The notes: generated from the letters alone by a model not told the origin. Counted from the first letter of the stretch, positions 1-10,031 are shown. The stretch is DNA of 64,000 nucleotides from Paramesorhizobium leguminum (GCF_003217235.1 NZ_QJTF01000019.1:1-64000); one strand, 5' to 3'. Program-made: numbers and translations.

Positions 1-249
1 ACCAAGGACGAAGGTGGCCGTCATACGCCGTTCTTCACCAACTACCGTCCGCAGTTCTACTTCCGCACGACCGACGTGACGGGCGTGGTGACGCTCCCGG
101 AAGGCACGGAAATGGTCATGCCCGGCGACAACGTGGCGATGGACGTGACGCTGATCGTGCCGATCGCAATGGAAGAGAAGCTGCGCTTCGCTATCCGTGA
201 AGGCGGCCGCACCGTCGGCGCCGGCATTGTCTCGCAGATCGTCGAATAA
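1..249 (+). CDS. tuf: Elongation factor Tu, C-terminal part (cut by window start)
   Basis: The first 82 codons read in frame from base 1 to a TAA stop and match the last third of EF-Tu: the beta-barrel domain 3 with [21 protein letters not shown] and the closing [14 protein letters not shown] segment. EF-Tu carries aminoacyl-tRNA to the ribosomal A site as a GTP complex. The GTPase domain lies outside the window. The gene stands directly ahead of rpsJ, the usual tuf-S10 arrangement in alphaproteobacteria. Confidence 0.97.
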   Translation, partial: TKDEGGRHTPFFTNYRPQFYFRTTDVTGVVTLPEGTEMVMPGDNVAMDVTLIVPIAMEEKLRFAIREGGRTVGAGIVSQIVE

Positions 250-262
250 TAAAGATTGTGCA

Positions 263-326
263 GGGGCGCCTGCTTCGGGGAACGGTTTTTGAAAAAGATC
301 GTGATCAAGAAGACAGCAGGCGTCCC
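263..326 (+). promoter_or_regulatory. Inverted repeat in the tuf-rpsJ leader
   Basis: GGGGCGCCTGCT (263-274) pairs with AGCAGGCGTCCC (315-326) with one mismatch around a 40-base loop, just ahead of rpsJ. It could form a leader stem in the S10 mRNA and so serve in processing or autoregulation. There is no T-run, so it is not a simple terminator. The role is inferred from position only. Confidence 0.35.
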
Positions 327-347
327 GCGTAACAAGGAACAGATGAA

Positions 348-656
348 ATGAACGGTCAAAACATCCGCATTCGCCTCAAGGCGTTTGATCATCGGATCCT
401 TGACGCTTCGACGCGGGAAATCGTGTCGACTGCCAAGCGTACCGGTGCCAATGTGCGCGGACCGATCCCGCTTCCGACCCGGATCGAGAAGTTCACGGTC
501 AACCGCTCGCCGCACATCGACAAGAAGAGCCGCGAACAGTTCGAGATGCGCACGCACAAGCGTCTTCTCGATATCGTAGACCCGACCCCGCAGACTGTCG
601 ATGCGCTGATGAAGCTCGACCTCTCCGCTGGTGTCGATGTCGAGATCAAGCTGTAA
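348..656 (+). CDS. rpsJ: 30S ribosomal protein S10
   Basis: 102 aa, the usual S10 length. Starts [19 protein letters not shown] and contains the family stretch [20 protein letters not shown]10 sits in the 30S head and, as NusE, also takes part in transcription antitermination. First gene of the S10 cluster, followed 27 bases later by rplC. Confidence 0.99.
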   Translation: MNGQNIRIRLKAFDHRILDASTREIVSTAKRTGANVRGPIPLPTRIEKFTVNRSPHIDKKSREQFEMRTHKRLLDIVDPTPQTVDALMKLDLSAGVDVEIKL

Positions 657-683
657 AGCTTGAGGACGGAAGGAACGAACCCG

Positions 684-1421
684 ATGCGTTCAGGTGTTAT
701 TGCACAGAAGCTGGGCATGACTCGCGTCTATAACGACGCCGGCGAGCATGTGCCGGTGACGGTTCTCCGCATGGAGAACTGCCACGTGGTGGCTCAGCGT
801 ACAGTTGAAAAGAACGGCTACACGGCTGTCCAGCTTGGTGTTGGACTTGCCAAGGTAAAGAACACGTCCAAGGCACTGCGCGGTCATTTCGCGAAGGCCG
901 AGGTGGAGCCCAAGGCGAAAGTCGCCGAATTCCGCGTCTCGCCGGACAATCTTCTCGATGTCGGCGCCGAGATCACGGCGGAACATTTTGTTCCCGGCCA
1001 GAAGGTCGACGTGACCGGAACCTCGATCGGTAAAGGCTTTGCCGGTTCGATGAAGCGCCACAACTTCGGTGGTCACCGCGCCTCGCATGGTAACTCGGTT
1101 ACCCACCGCGCGCACGGTTCGACCGGCCAGCGCCAGGACCCCGGCAAGGTGTTCAAGGGCAAGAAGATGGCCGGTCACATGGGCCAGACCCGCGTGACGA
1201 CGCAGAACATTGAAGTCGTGTCGACCGATACCGACCGCGGCCTCATTCTGGTTCGCGGCGCCGTCCCGGGCTCGAAGGGCGCCTGGATATTGGTACGCGA
1301 CGCCGTGAAGATTTCGCTGCCCGCGAATGCGCCGAAGCCGGCCGCGCTCCGTCAGGCCGCACAGTCAGCAGCAGTGTCGTCGGAGCCGGAAACGGCCGCA
1401 GCGACTGAGGGAGCCGAATAA
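684..1421 (+). CDS. rplC: 50S ribosomal protein L3
   Basis: 245 aa from the ATG that begins [14 protein letters not shown]; an upstream in-frame ATG (660) gives only eight non-conserved residues. The L3 signature around [15 protein letters not shown] and the glutamine of HGSTGQ, which PrmB methylates in E. coli, are present. The C-terminus carries about 30 extra Ala/Glu-rich residues compared with E. coli L3 (209 aa). The stop overlaps the rplD start by one base (TAATG), so the two are probably translationally coupled. Confidence 0.98.
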   Translation: MRSGVIAQKLGMTRVYNDAGEHVPVTVLRMENCHVVAQRTVEKNGYTAVQLGVGLAKVKNTSKALRGHFAKAEVEPKAKVAEFRVSPDNLLDVGAEITAEHFVPGQKVDVTGTSIGKGFAGSMKRHNFGGHRASHGNSVTHRAHGSTGQRQDPGKVFKGKKMAGHMGQTRVTTQNIEVVSTDTDRGLILVRGAVPGSKGAWILVRDAVKISLPANAPKPAALRQAAQSAAVSSEPETAAATEGAE

Positions 1422-2041
1422 TGGATCTCACGATTACAACTCTTGAAGGCGAAGATGCCGGCAAGGTGAAGCTCTCCGACGAGATCTTCGGTCTTGATCC
1501 GCGCGACGATATCCTTCAGCGCGTCATCCGCTGGCAGCTTGCGCGCCGCCAGCAGGGCACGCACAAGGCCAAGGGCCGCTCGGAAATCGCCCGCACCGGC
1601 GCGAAGATGTACAAGCAGAAGGGTACGGGCCGCGCTCGTCACCATTCCGCTCGCGCTCCGCAGTTCCGCGGCGGCGGCAAGGCTCACGGTCCGGTTGTCC
1701 GCAGCCATGAGCATGAGCTGCCGAAGAAGGTTCGCGCTCTCGGCCTGCGTCATGCGCTTTCGGCCAAGCTGAAGTCTTCGGACCTGATCGTCATCGACGA
1801 TCTGGCCTCGAAGGAAGCCAAGACCAAGCAGCTTACGGCGCAGTTCGCCAAGCTCGGCCTCTCGAATGCGCTGCTTATCGGCGGCGCCGAGATCGATGCG
1901 AACTTCCGCCTCGCAGCTTCGAACATTCCGAATATCGATGTTCTGCCGGTGCAGGGCATCAACGTCTACGACATTCTTCGTCGCGGCAAGCTCGTGCTTT
2001 CCAAGGCGGCTGTCGAGGCACTCGAGGAGCGTTTCAAATGA
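1421..2041 (+). CDS. rplD: 50S ribosomal protein L4
   Basis: 206 aa, a normal L4. The extended loop that lines the peptide exit tunnel is visible as [19 protein letters not shown] followed by a Gly-rich stretch. In gammaproteobacteria L4 also represses the S10 operon; no matching leader can be confirmed here. It overlaps rplC by one base and rplW by four (ATGA). Confidence 0.98.
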   Translation: MDLTITTLEGEDAGKVKLSDEIFGLDPRDDILQRVIRWQLARRQQGTHKAKGRSEIARTGAKMYKQKGTGRARHHSARAPQFRGGGKAHGPVVRSHEHELPKKVRALGLRHALSAKLKSSDLIVIDDLASKEAKTKQLTAQFAKLGLSNALLIGGAEIDANFRLAASNIPNIDVLPVQGINVYDILRRGKLVLSKAAVEALEERFK

Positions 2042-2331
2042 CTGATCTTCGCCACTACGACGTGATCGTCAGCCCTGTCATCACCGAGAAGTCCACCATG
2101 GTTTCCGAACATAACCAGGTGGTGTTCAACGTGGCCCGCAAGGCGACGAAACCGGAAATCAAGGCTGCGGTCGAAGCGCTGTTCGGCGTCAAGGTAACCG
2201 CTGTCAACACGGCAGTGCGCAAGGGCAAGGTGAAGCGCTTCAAGGGCATCATCGGACGCCAGAGCGATGTCAAGAAAGCGGTCGTGACGATTGCCGAAGG
2301 CCAATCCATCGACGTTTCGACTGGTCTTTGA
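2038..2331 (+). CDS. rplW: 50S ribosomal protein L23
   Basis: 97 aa, normal length. Contains the family pattern SPVITEKST near the N-terminus and [14 protein letters not shown] near the middle. L23 lies at the exit of the peptide tunnel and docks signal recognition particle and trigger factor. The ATG overlaps the end of rplD. Confidence 0.98.
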   Translation: MTDLRHYDVIVSPVITEKSTMVSEHNQVVFNVARKATKPEIKAAVEALFGVKVTAVNTAVRKGKVKRFKGIIGRQSDVKKAVVTIAEGQSIDVSTGL

Positions 2332-2352
2332 GAGGCCGTGGAGTAAAAGACA

Positions 2353-3186
2353 ATGGCACTCAAGCATTTTAATCCCACCACGCCAGGCCAGCGCCAGCTG
2401 GTTCTCGTGGATCGTTCCGAGCTCTACAAGGGCAAGCCGGTCAAGTCCCTGACCGAAGGCCTGCACTCGAAGGGCGGACGTAACAACACCGGTCGTATCA
2501 CCGCCCGCTATCAGGGCGGCGGTCACAAGCGCACCTATCGCTTCGTCGATTTCAAGCGCCGCAAGCACGATGTTGCCGCGACTGTCGAGCGTCTGGAATA
2601 CGATCCAAACCGCACGGCTTTCATCGCGCTCATCCGTTATGCGGATGGCGAGCTGAGCTACATCCTGGCGCCGCAGCGTCTCGCCGTCGGCGATACGGTC
2701 ATTGCCGGCGCGTCGGTTGACGTGAAGCCCGGCAATGCGATGCCGCTTTCCGCGATGCCGGTCGGCACCATCATCCACAATGTGGAGATGAAGCCGGGCA
2801 AGGGCGGTCAGATCGCCCGCTCCGCCGGTACCTATGCGCAGCTCGTGGGCCGCGACCAGGGCATGGCGATCCTTCGCCTGAACTCCGGCGAGCAGCGTCT
2901 GGTTCACGGCTCCTGCCTTGCAACGGTCGGCGCCGTCTCCAATCCGGATCATGGCAACATCAGCCTGGGCAAGGCCGGTCGCCGTATCTGGCTCGGCAAG
3001 CGTCCGAGCGTTCGCGGCGTCGCGATGAACCCTGTCGACCATCCGCACGGCGGCGGTGAAGGCCGTACCTCCGGTGGCCGCCATCCTGTTTCTCCGTGGG
3101 GCAAGCCCACGAAGGGCAAGAAGACGCGCTCCAACAAGGCGACGGACAAGTTCATCATGCGTTCGCGTCATCAGCGCAAGAAGTAA
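2353..3186 (+). CDS. rplB: 50S ribosomal protein L2
   Basis: 277 aa. Carries the highly conserved C-terminal block [20 protein letters not shown], which contains the histidine close to the peptidyl-transferase centre. L2 is needed for subunit association and peptide-bond formation. Follows rplW after 21 bases and precedes rpsS after 15. Confidence 0.99.
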   Translation: MALKHFNPTTPGQRQLVLVDRSELYKGKPVKSLTEGLHSKGGRNNTGRITARYQGGGHKRTYRFVDFKRRKHDVAATVERLEYDPNRTAFIALIRYADGELSYILAPQRLAVGDTVIAGASVDVKPGNAMPLSAMPVGTIIHNVEMKPGKGGQIARSAGTYAQLVGRDQGMAILRLNSGEQRLVHGSCLATVGAVSNPDHGNISLGKAGRRIWLGKRPSVRGVAMNPVDHPHGGGEGRTSGGRHPVSPWGKPTKGKKTRSNKATDKFIMRSRHQRKK

Positions 3187-3201
3187 GAGAGGAAGTCTGA
3201 A

Positions 3202-3480
3202 ATGGCTCGTTCAGTTTGGAAAGGCCCGTTCATCGACGGCTATCTTCTCAAGAAGGCTGAGAAGGTACGTGACGGCGGTCGCAATGAGGTCATCAAGATC
3301 TGGAGCCGTCGCTCCACGATCCTGCCGCAGTTCGTCGGCCTGACCTTCGGCGTTTATAACGGCAACAAGCATGTGCCGGTTTCCGTGTCCGAGGAAATGG
3401 TCGGACACAAGTTCGGTGAATTCTCTCCGACCCGGACCTATTACGGTCACGGCGCGGACAAGAAGGCGAAGAGGAAATAA
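3202..3480 (+). CDS. rpsS: 30S ribosomal protein S19
   Basis: 92 aa, the standard S19 length. Begins [18 protein letters not shown] and carries [16 protein letters not shown] and the C-terminal [15 protein letters not shown] block typical of the family. S19 forms part of the 30S head with S13. Two bases separate its stop from rplV. Confidence 0.99.
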   Translation: MARSVWKGPFIDGYLLKKAEKVRDGGRNEVIKIWSRRSTILPQFVGLTFGVYNGNKHVPVSVSEEMVGHKFGEFSPTRTYYGHGADKKAKRK

Positions 3481-3482
3481 CG

Positions 3483-3872
3483 ATGGGCAAGGCTAAGGCT
3501 CCGCGCCAGCTTAAGGATAACGAGGCGAAAGCCGTCGCCCGCACGATCCGTGTCAGCCCGCAGAAGCTCAATCTGGTGGCGAGCTTGATCCGCGGCAAGA
3601 AGGTGAGTGCGGCTCTGGCCGATCTGACGTTCTCGCGCAAGCGGATCGCCGGAACGGTGAAGAAGACGCTCGAATCGGCGATCGCCAACGCTGAAAACAA
3701 TCACGATCTCGATGTCGATGCTCTGGTCGTCGCGGAAGCCTATGTCGGCAAGTCGATCGTCATGAAGCGCTTCCATGTCCGTGGTCGCGGCCGTGCGAGC
3801 CGGATCGAGAAGCCATTCTCGCATCTCACCATCGTCGTCCGCGAAGCCGCGGAAAAAGGGGAGGCCGCATAA
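3483..3872 (+). CDS. rplV: 50S ribosomal protein L22
   Basis: 129 aa. The L22 core [20 protein letters not shown] is near the N-terminus; the long beta-hairpin reaching into the exit tunnel is in the C-terminal half ([19 protein letters not shown]). Macrolide-resistance changes in other bacteria map to that hairpin; nothing unusual is evident here. The stop overlaps the rpsC start by one base. Confidence 0.98.
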   Translation: MGKAKAPRQLKDNEAKAVARTIRVSPQKLNLVASLIRGKKVSAALADLTFSRKRIAGTVKKTLESAIANAENNHDLDVDALVVAEAYVGKSIVMKRFHVRGRGRASRIEKPFSHLTIVVREAAEKGEAA

Positions 3873-4582
3873 TGGGCCAGAAGATTAATCCGATCGGCTT
3901 GCGCCTCGGCATCAATCGCACCTGGGATTCGCGTTGGTACGCGAATACCGGCGAATACGGCAAGCTGCTGCATGAGGATCTGAAAATCCGTCAGTATCTG
4001 ATGGAAGAACTCAAGCAGGCCGCGATCTCCAAGGTCGTCATCGAGCGCCCGCATAAGAAGTGCCGCGTCACGATCCACTCGGCTCGCCCGGGTCTGATCA
4101 TCGGCAAGAAGGGCGCGGACATCGAAAAGCTGCGCAAGAAGCTTTCCGAGATGACGAATTCCGATGCGGCGCTCAACATCGTTGAAGTGCGCAAGCCGGA
4201 AATCGACGCCACGCTGATCGCCCAGTCGATCACGCAGCAGCTCGAACGCCGTGTGGCATTCCGTCGCGCCATGAAGCGCGCCGTGCAGTCCGCGATGCGC
4301 CTGGGTGCCGAAGGCATCCGCATCAACTGCTCGGGCCGTCTCGGCGGCGCTGAAATCGCCCGTATGGAATGGTACCGCGAAGGCCGCGTTCCATTGCACA
4401 CGCTGCGCGCCGATATCGACTACGGCACGGCCGAGGCGAAGACCGCTTACGGCATCTGCGGCGTCAAGGTCTGGGTGTTCAAGGGCGAAATCCTCGAGCA
4501 CGATCCGATGGCTTCCGAACGTCGCCAGATCGAGGGCGATGCCCAGGGACCTTCGGGCGGTCGCCGTCGCGAAAACGCCTGA
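3872..4582 (+). CDS. rpsC: 30S ribosomal protein S3
   Basis: 236 aa. The KH RNA-binding domain shows its [14 protein letters not shown] signature in the N-terminal half, and the C-terminal S3 domain includes [21 protein letters not shown]3 lines the mRNA entry channel and contributes to helicase activity with S4 and S5. One-base overlap with rplV; a 39-base gap with an AGTAGAGAA-type ribosome-binding region leads into rplP. Confidence 0.99.
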   Translation: MGQKINPIGLRLGINRTWDSRWYANTGEYGKLLHEDLKIRQYLMEELKQAAISKVVIERPHKKCRVTIHSARPGLIIGKKGADIEKLRKKLSEMTNSDAALNIVEVRKPEIDATLIAQSITQQLERRVAFRRAMKRAVQSAMRLGAEGIRINCSGRLGGAEIARMEWYREGRVPLHTLRADIDYGTAEAKTAYGICGVKVWVFKGEILEHDPMASERRQIEGDAQGPSGGRRRENA

Positions 4583-4621
4583 TCCGGTCGGTTGCGGGCA
4601 AGAATTTTGGAGTAGAGAACA

Positions 4622-5035
4622 ATGTTGCAGCCTAAGCGCACAAAGTTCCGAAAGCAGTTCAAGGGCCGTATTCACGGCGCGTCGAAGGGCGGTACGGAGC
4701 TCAATTTCGGTGCTTTCGGATTGAAGGCCATGGAGCCGGATCGCGTTACCGCGCGTCAGATCGAAGCGGCCCGCCGCGCGATCACGCGTCAGATGAAGCG
4801 TCAGGGCCGGGTCTGGATCCGTATTTTCCCGGATCTGCCGGTTACCTCGAAGCCGACTGAAGTCCGCATGGGTAAGGGCAAGGGCGGCGTGGACTACTGG
4901 GCGGCGCGTGTTGCCCCCGGTCGTATCATGTTCGAGCTTGACGGAGTACCGGAAGACGTGGCACGGGAGGCGCTCCGACTCGGAGCCGCGAAGCTTCCGA
5001 TCAAGACGCGCTTCATTCAGCGCATCGCAGAATAA
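4622..5035 (+). CDS. rplP: 50S ribosomal protein L16
   Basis: 137 aa, normal L16. Begins [17 protein letters not shown], with the family block [19 protein letters not shown] in the C-terminal half. L16 helps shape the A-site tRNA binding region of the large subunit. Classic rpsC-rplP-rpmC order. Confidence 0.99.
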   Translation: MLQPKRTKFRKQFKGRIHGASKGGTELNFGAFGLKAMEPDRVTARQIEAARRAITRQMKRQGRVWIRIFPDLPVTSKPTEVRMGKGKGGVDYWAARVAPGRIMFELDGVPEDVAREALRLGAAKLPIKTRFIQRIAE

Positions 5036-5046
5036 GAGAGGCAGCC

Positions 5047-5247
5047 ATGAAAGCCGCGGAAGTTCGGGGGAAAACCCCTGACCAGATGAATGATGAGTTG
5101 GCAAAGCTGAAGAAGGAGCAGTTCAACCTGCGCTTCCAGAAGGCGACCGGCCAACTCGAAAAGACCGCGCGAGTCAAAGAGATTCGCCGGGATATCGCAC
5201 GTATCAAGACTATCGCCCGCCAGAAAGCGGCCGAAAGCAAGGCATAA
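5047..5247 (+). CDS. rpmC: 50S ribosomal protein L29
   Basis: 66 aa, two-helix protein. The pattern [20 protein letters not shown] followed by [14 protein letters not shown] is diagnostic for L29. It sits beside L23 at the tunnel exit. The start follows a GAGAGG ribosome-binding site (5036-5041). Confidence 0.97.
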   Translation: MKAAEVRGKTPDQMNDELAKLKKEQFNLRFQKATGQLEKTARVKEIRRDIARIKTIARQKAAESKA

Positions 5248-5259
5248 GGAAAGAATATC

Positions 5260-5502
5260 ATGCCTAAGCGCGTTCTGCAGGGCGTTGTCGTCAGCGACAA
5301 GAACGACAAGACCATTGTCGTGAAGGTCGAGCGGCGCTATTCGCACCCGCTCCTCCAGAAGACCGTGCGCCAGTCCAAGAAGTACAAGGCGCATGACGAG
5401 AATAACCAGTTCAAGGTCGGTGACCTCGTTTCCATTGAGGAATCGAAGCCGATTTCGAAAGACAAGTGCTGGATCGTCGTTACCGACGCTCCTGCGGCCT
5501 AA
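5260..5502 (+). CDS. rpsQ: 30S ribosomal protein S17
   Basis: 80 aa OB-fold protein with the S17 signature near the middle ([18 protein letters not shown]). It starts [19 protein letters not shown]17 binds 16S rRNA early in assembly. A 67-base gap without a clear structure follows before rplN. Confidence 0.98.
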   Translation: MPKRVLQGVVVSDKNDKTIVVKVERRYSHPLLQKTVRQSKKYKAHDENNQFKVGDLVSIEESKPISKDKCWIVVTDAPAA

Positions 5503-5569
5503 TAAACAATAGAGTCTGAGGGCAGGGCGGAACGTCCGGTCCGGCTGAAAGAAAAGAAGGCGGCCAGTC

Positions 5570-5938
5570 ATGATTCAGATGCAAACAAACCTCGACGTCG
5601 CGGATAATTCCGGCGCCCGTCGTGTCATGTGCATCAAGGTGCTGGGCGGCTCGAAGCGGAAATATGCTTCGGTCGGCGACATCATCGTCGTTTCGATCAA
5701 GGAAGCGATTCCGCGGGGCCGCGTGAAGAAAGGTGACGTGATGAAGGCGGTTGTCGTGCGCACCGCCAAGGATATCCGTCGCGCCGATGGCAGCGTTATC
5801 CGGTTTGATAAGAACGCCGCCGTTTTGATCGATAACAAGAAAGAGCCTATCGGCACCCGTATCTTCGGACCGGTTCCGCGCGAGCTTCGCGCCAAGAACC
5901 ATATGAAGATCATCTCGCTGGCTCCGGAAGTTCTGTAA
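5570..5938 (+). CDS. rplN: 50S ribosomal protein L14
   Basis: 122 aa, exactly the usual L14 length. Starts [20 protein letters not shown] and includes [19 protein letters not shown] and the C-terminal [16 protein letters not shown]14 lies at the subunit interface and is the docking site of the silencing factor RsfS. It begins the spc-type part of the cluster. Confidence 0.99.
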   Translation: MIQMQTNLDVADNSGARRVMCIKVLGGSKRKYASVGDIIVVSIKEAIPRGRVKKGDVMKAVVVRTAKDIRRADGSVIRFDKNAAVLIDNKKEPIGTRIFGPVPRELRAKNHMKIISLAPEVL

Positions 5939-5950
5939 GGGAACGAGACG

Positions 5951-6265
5951 ATGCAGAAGATTCGCAAAGGCGACAAAGTCGTCGTTTTGGCCGGCAAGGA
6001 CAAGGGACGCACGGGCGAGGTGCTTAGCGTCGCTCCGAAGGAAGAAAAGGCCGTCGTGCGCGGCATCAACATGGTGAAGCGCCATCAGCGCCAGACCCAG
6101 ACGCAGGAAGCGGGCATCATCTCCAAGGAAGCCCCCATCCAGTTGTCTAATCTGGCCGTTGCCGATCCCAAGGATGGGAAGCCTACTCGCGTCGGTTTCC
6201 GCATCGAGCAGGATGGCAAGAAGGTGCGCGTGGCAAAACGTTCTGGAGAGCTGATCGATGGCTGA
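5951..6265 (+). CDS. rplX: 50S ribosomal protein L24
   Basis: 104 aa with an N-terminal KOW motif, [21 protein letters not shown]24 is one of the first proteins to bind 23S rRNA. Its last eight bases overlap the start of rplE (ATG at 6258), indicating translational coupling. Confidence 0.98.
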   Translation: MQKIRKGDKVVVLAGKDKGRTGEVLSVAPKEEKAVVRGINMVKRHQRQTQTQEAGIISKEAPIQLSNLAVADPKDGKPTRVGFRIEQDGKKVRVAKRSGELIDG

Positions 6266-6815
6266 GGTAAAAATCGAACCGCGCTTGAGGAAGCATTACC
6301 AGGACGTAGTCCGCAAGGCGCTTCTCGAGCAGTTCAAATATGAAAACGAGATGCAGATTCCGCGCGTCGACAAGGTCGTGCTGAATATGGGTGTCGGTGA
6401 AGCAACGGCTGACTCGAAGAAGCCTGCGGTTGCCGCCGGTGATCTCGCCCAGATCGCCGGCCAGAAGCCGGTAATCACGCATGCGCGCAATTCCATCGCG
6501 ACCTTCAAGGTTCGCGAGAATATGCCGATCGGCGCCAAGGTTACGCTCCGCAAGGATCGTATGTACGAGTTCCTGGACCGTCTGATCACCATCGCGCTTC
6601 CGCGCGTTCGTGACTTTCGCGGCCTGAACCCGAAAAGCTTTGACGGTCGTGGCAATTTTGCCATGGGTGTCAAGGAGCACATCGTGTTCCCGGAGATCAA
6701 CTACGACAAGGTTGATCAGATCTGGGGCATGGACATCATCGTTTGCACGACCGCCAAGACGGATGATGAGGCGCGCGCTCTGCTGCGTGCTTTCAACTTC
6801 CCTTTCCGGCAGTAA
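6258..6815 (+). CDS. rplE: 50S ribosomal protein L5
   Basis: 185 aa. The L5 patterns [32 protein letters not shown] and the C-terminal [19 protein letters not shown] are all present. L5 binds 5S rRNA with L18 and contacts P-site tRNA. Overlaps rplX by eight bases; rpsN follows after 25 bases. Confidence 0.99.
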   Translation: MAEVKIEPRLRKHYQDVVRKALLEQFKYENEMQIPRVDKVVLNMGVGEATADSKKPAVAAGDLAQIAGQKPVITHARNSIATFKVRENMPIGAKVTLRKDRMYEFLDRLITIALPRVRDFRGLNPKSFDGRGNFAMGVKEHIVFPEINYDKVDQIWGMDIIVCTTAKTDDEARALLRAFNFPFRQ

Positions 6816-6840
6816 CGGCAAGCGTAGCGAGGTAATTGAA

Positions 6841-7146
6841 ATGGCCAAGACTAGCGCAGTCGAAAAGAACAAGCGCCGCGAGCAGTTGGTTAAGCGTTAC
6901 GCAACAAAGCGTGCACGGTTGAAGGCAGTGGTTATGAACCAGAGCCTTCCCATGGACGAGCGGTTCCGCGCAACCATTCAGCTTGCTGAAATGCCGCGTA
7001 ACTCTGCAAGGGTCCGTATCCGCAATCGTTGCGAAGTTACGGGCCGTCCGCGCGGTTTCTACCGCAAGCTCAAAATGTCGCGTATCGCGCTCCGCCAGCT
7101 GGGTTCGCTCGGCCAGGTTCCGGGCGTGGTCAAGTCGAGCTGGTAA
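6841..7146 (+). CDS. rpsN: 30S ribosomal protein S14 (zinc-free type)
   Basis: 101 aa from the ATG that begins MAKTSAVEKNKRREQL. This is the long, zinc-independent S14 form: the paired CxxC motifs of the short form are absent (only RCEVTGRPRGFYRK remains). A longer in-frame reading from 6640 overlaps rplE and is not real. S14 sits in the 30S head. Confidence 0.99.
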   Translation: MAKTSAVEKNKRREQLVKRYATKRARLKAVVMNQSLPMDERFRATIQLAEMPRNSARVRIRNRCEVTGRPRGFYRKLKMSRIALRQLGSLGQVPGVVKSSW

Positions 7147-7158
7147 GGGAGAAGCCCC

Positions 7159-7557
7159 ATGTCTATGTCAGATCCTCTCGGCGATATGCTGACCCGCATC
7201 CGCAACGCGATCGGCCGCAAAAAGAGCAAGGTTTCAACGCCTGCTTCCAAGCTTCGCGCCCGCGTCCTTGATGTGCTTCAGTCCGAAGGTTATATTCGCG
7301 GCTACAGCCAGACCGAATTCGAAAACGGCAAGGCCGAGATCGAAATCGAGCTGAAGTATTATGAAGGCGCACCGGTGATCCGCGAGATCACCCGCGTTTC
7401 GAAGCCTGGCCGTCGCGTTTATGTGTCGGTCAAGTCCATTCCGCAGGTCGCAAACGGTCTTGGTATCTCGATCCTGTCGACGCCGAAGGGCGTTATGGCG
7501 GATCACGAGGCTCGCGAACAGAACGTTGGTGGTGAGCTGCTCTGCCGCATCTTCTGA
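7159..7557 (+). CDS. rpsH: 30S ribosomal protein S8
   Basis: 132 aa. Starts [19 protein letters not shown] and ends with the strongly conserved GGELLCRIF-type tail preceded by [18 protein letters not shown]. In E. coli S8 also represses the spc operon; no corresponding mRNA site is identified here. A 91-base gap with two small hairpins follows. Confidence 0.99.
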   Translation: MSMSDPLGDMLTRIRNAIGRKKSKVSTPASKLRARVLDVLQSEGYIRGYSQTEFENGKAEIEIELKYYEGAPVIREITRVSKPGRRVYVSVKSIPQVANGLGISILSTPKGVMADHEAREQNVGGELLCRIF

Positions 7558-7620
7558 TGCGGTTGAGTAGCACCGCATAACCCCAGAAAGTTGCAGACTT
7601 TTTGGATAAGGCCTATGCGG
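7557..7620 (+). repeat. Small hairpin plus diverged palindromic repeat between rpsH and rplF
   Basis: ATGCGGT (7557-7563) pairs with ACCGCAT (7573-7579) around a 9-base loop at the end of rpsH. It is followed by a diverged copy (about 7575-7620) of the repeat whose core is GAAAAGTTGCAGACTTTTCGG, truncated here as CAGAAAGTTGCAGACTTTTT. Better copies lie at 18105, 31084, 52460 and 52516. Confidence 0.6.
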
Positions 7621-7648
7621 AAATCAAGATAAACGGACAGGTATAAAA

Positions 7649-8182
7649 ATGTCTCGTATCGGTAAAAAACCCGTGCCGGTCCCGGCGGGCGTAACCGCCA
7701 CCGTCGATGGTAAGACCATCAAGGCCAAGGGCGCGAAGGGCGAACTGTCGTTCGTCGTTAACGATGAAGTGCTGGTGAAGCTGGAAGACGGCGCGATTCA
7801 GGTCGATCCGCGCGACCAGTCGAAGGATGCGCGCTCGAAGTGGGGCATGTCCCGCACGATGATCGCCAACATCCTCTCCGGCGTGAAGGATGGCGTCGAG
7901 AAGAAGCTCGAGATCACAGGCGTCGGTTACCGCGCGGCGATGCAGGGCAAGAACCTGCAGCTTTCGCTGGGCTTCAGCCACGAAGTCATCTACGAGGTTC
8001 CGGCTGGAATCACCGTTGCCGTTCCGAAGCCGACGGAAATCGTCGTCACCGGCATCGACAAGCAGCAGGTCGGCCAGGTCGCTGCGGAGATCCGCGAATA
8101 TCGTGGTCCTGAGCCCTACAAGGGCAAGGGCGTTAGATATGCTGGCGAAAAGATCGTCCGCAAAGAAGGTAAGAAGAAGTAA
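7649..8182 (+). CDS. rplF: 50S ribosomal protein L6
   Basis: 177 aa, standard length, two homologous domains. Starts [16 protein letters not shown]; the C-terminal domain carries [17 protein letters not shown], the L6 signature. L6 stabilises the base of the stalk and the sarcin-ricin loop region. Follows a repeat-containing gap after rpsH; rplR comes 12 bases later. Confidence 0.99.
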   Translation: MSRIGKKPVPVPAGVTATVDGKTIKAKGAKGELSFVVNDEVLVKLEDGAIQVDPRDQSKDARSKWGMSRTMIANILSGVKDGVEKKLEITGVGYRAAMQGKNLQLSLGFSHEVIYEVPAGITVAVPKPTEIVVTGIDKQQVGQVAAEIREYRGPEPYKGKGVRYAGEKIVRKEGKKK

Positions 8183-8194
8183 GGAACCCGCGTC

Positions 8195-8557
8195 ATGGCA
8201 TCGCCGAAAGAAACTATTCAGCGTCGCGCATCGCGCGTTCGCCGTCAGCTCAAGGCGGTCTCCGGCGACCGTCTGCGGCTTAGCGTGCATCGCTCTTCGA
8301 AGAACATCTACGCTCAGATCATCGACGACAAGCGCGGCGTCACGCTCGCTGCCGCCTCGACCCTCGATGGCGAGTTGAAGGGCAAGCTCAAGACCGGCGC
8401 GGATCAGGACGCCGCCGCCGCCGTCGGCAAGCTTGTTGCCGAACGCGCTGTCAAGGCTGGGGTCAAGGAAGTCGTGTTCGACCGTGGGTCGTTCATTTTC
8501 CACGGCCGTGTCAAGGCCTTGGCCGAAGCTGCCCGTGAAGCGGGCCTGAGCTTCTAG
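8195..8557 (+). CDS. rplR: 50S ribosomal protein L18
   Basis: 120 aa. N-terminal basic region [20 protein letters not shown] followed by the L18 fold ([17 protein letters not shown]) and the C-terminal [20 protein letters not shown] block. L18 binds 5S rRNA with L5. A terminator-like hairpin lies immediately downstream, before rpsE. Confidence 0.99.
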   Translation: MASPKETIQRRASRVRRQLKAVSGDRLRLSVHRSSKNIYAQIIDDKRGVTLAAASTLDGELKGKLKTGADQDAAAAVGKLVAERAVKAGVKEVVFDRGSFIFHGRVKALAEAAREAGLSF

Positions 8558-8564
8558 TTTAGCC

Positions 8565-8597
8565 GCATAGTCCCGCCACAGGGGCTATGCTTTTTTT
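8565..8597 (+). terminator. Terminator-like hairpin inside the ribosomal operon (rplR-rpsE gap)
   Basis: GCATAGTCCC (8565-8574) pairs with GGGGCTATGC (8581-8590) with one G-T pair around the loop GCCACA, and is followed at once by seven T (8591-8597). This has the form of a rho-independent terminator, yet it lies in the middle of an operon. It may act as a partial attenuator or an RNA-processing site; that role is inferred. Confidence 0.6.
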
Positions 8598-8632
8598 AAT
8601 TGTGCTTCCGGAAAAGAAAAAGGAACTAGGAA

Positions 8633-9190
8633 ATGGCACAGAGAGAACGTAACCGCGAAGGCGGTCGTGAGGAGCGCGACAGCGAATTCGTTGACAAGCT
8701 CGTCCACATCAACCGCGTCGCCAAAGTCGTCAAGGGTGGCCGGCGCTTCGGTTTCGCCGCGCTCGTCGTGGTTGGTGACCAGAAGGGCCGCGTAGGCTTC
8801 GGCCATGGCAAGGCGCGCGAAGTGCCGGAGGCGATCCGCAAGGCGACTGAATCCGCCAAGCGTGATCTGATCTTCGTTCCGCTGCGCTCGGGCCGTACCC
8901 TTCATCACGATGTCGAAGGCCGTCATGGCGCCGGCAAGGTGCTTCTTCGTGCAGCTGCTCCCGGTACCGGCATCATCGCCGGCGGCCCGATGCGCGCTGT
9001 CTTCGAGACGCTCGGCATGCAGGACGTCGTTGCCAAGTCGCTCGGTTCGTCCAACCCGTACAACATGGTTCGCGCCACCTTCGATGCGCTCAAGCACCAG
9101 ATGCATCCGAAGGATGTGGCTGCGCAGCGCGGCATCAAGTACTCGACCCTCCAGGCTCGCCGCCTGCATGTGGTCGGTGGCGAAGAATAA
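8633..9190 (+). CDS. rpsE: 30S ribosomal protein S5
   Basis: 185 aa. Contains the dsRBD-like S5 N-terminal domain ([20 protein letters not shown]) and the C-terminal domain ([19 protein letters not shown]). S5 contributes to decoding accuracy and to mRNA unwinding; its N-terminal loop is the site of spectinomycin resistance in other bacteria. First gene after the internal terminator-like hairpin. Confidence 0.99.
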   Translation: MAQRERNREGGREERDSEFVDKLVHINRVAKVVKGGRRFGFAALVVVGDQKGRVGFGHGKAREVPEAIRKATESAKRDLIFVPLRSGRTLHHDVEGRHGAGKVLLRAAAPGTGIIAGGPMRAVFETLGMQDVVAKSLGSSNPYNMVRATFDALKHQMHPKDVAAQRGIKYSTLQARRLHVVGGEE

Positions 9191-9220
9191 GTCTGCCTTG
9201 CGGGATAAGGAATATAAGTG

Positions 9221-9421
9221 ATGGCTGAGAAGAAGAAGGGCGCGACGGTTACGGTCGAACAGACTGGCAGCCCCATCCGTCGTCCGGCCGAGCAGCGTGC
9301 GACGCTGATTGGTCTGGGTCTTAACAAAATGCACCGCCGCCGTACGCTGGAGGATACTCCGGCCGTGCGCGGCATGATCGCCAAGGTTCAGCATCTCGTC
9401 CGCGTCGTGGACGAGGTCTGA
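9221..9421 (+). CDS. rpmD: 50S ribosomal protein L30
   Basis: 66 aa from the ATG starting [20 protein letters not shown]; a GTG one codon upstream is in frame but less likely. The L30 pattern [20 protein letters not shown] is clear. Small non-essential protein of the large subunit, in its usual place between rpsE and rplO. Confidence 0.98.
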   Translation: MAEKKKGATVTVEQTGSPIRRPAEQRATLIGLGLNKMHRRRTLEDTPAVRGMIAKVQHLVRVVDEV

Positions 9422-9442
9422 TAACGCGGGAGATTGGAAAAA

Positions 9443-9919
9443 ATGAAACTCAACGATCTGCGTGATAAGCCTGGTGCAACCAAGGCTCGCAAGCGTGTCG
9501 CCCGTGGTATTGGTTCCGGCACCGGCAAGACTGGCGGCCGTGGCGTGAAGGGGCAGAAGTCCCGTTCGGGCGTCGCGATCAACGGCTTCGAGGGCGGCCA
9601 GATGCCGATCTATCGGCGCCTGCCGAAGCGCGGCTTTACCAACATCTTTGCCAAAAGCTTCAATACCGTTTCCGTCGGCCGCGTTCAGCAGGCGATTGAT
9701 GCCGGTAAGCTCGACGTGAAGGAGACGGTGACCGCCGAGACTCTCAAGGCCGCCGGTATCATCCGCCGCACGAAGGATGGTGTACGCCTGCTCGCCGATG
9801 GCGAAATCACCGCCAAGGTGAACTTTGACCTTGCGGGCGCCTCGAAGGCTGCGATCGAGAAGATCGAAAAATCGGGCGGCTCGGTGAAATTGCCGGAAGT
9901 CGCTGCCGCTGCCGAATAA
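9443..9919 (+). CDS. rplO: 50S ribosomal protein L15
   Basis: 158 aa from ATG ([19 protein letters not shown]), preferred over an in-frame TTG nine bases upstream. The Gly-rich N-terminal segment [20 protein letters not shown] is the L15 signature and threads into the 50S core. A hairpin-bearing 112-base gap separates it from secY. Confidence 0.98.
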   Translation: MKLNDLRDKPGATKARKRVARGIGSGTGKTGGRGVKGQKSRSGVAINGFEGGQMPIYRRLPKRGFTNIFAKSFNTVSVGRVQQAIDAGKLDVKETVTAETLKAAGIIRRTKDGVRLLADGEITAKVNFDLAGASKAAIEKIEKSGGSVKLPEVAAAAE

Positions 9920-9933
9920 AACATAAAGTTGTA

Positions 9934-9957
9934 TAGCGGTGGTTGCGTACCACCGCT
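9934..9957 (+). repeat. Perfect hairpin between rplO and secY
   Basis: AGCGGTGG and CCACCGCT form an 8-bp stem around the loop TTGCGTA just after rplO. No T-run follows, so it is more likely an mRNA stability or processing element than a terminator. Function is inferred only. Confidence 0.5.
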
Positions 9958-10031
9958 TGCACCTTTGTGCTATTGCACATATCTGGGATAGGACCGCCCT
10001 CCGTTGGCGGGGGACAAACCGGAGATCTTCC

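Noticed and set aside
3740-5104. 454-codon minus-strand frame over rplV-rpsC-rplP
   Set aside because: Overlaps three certain ribosomal genes and has no domain pattern.
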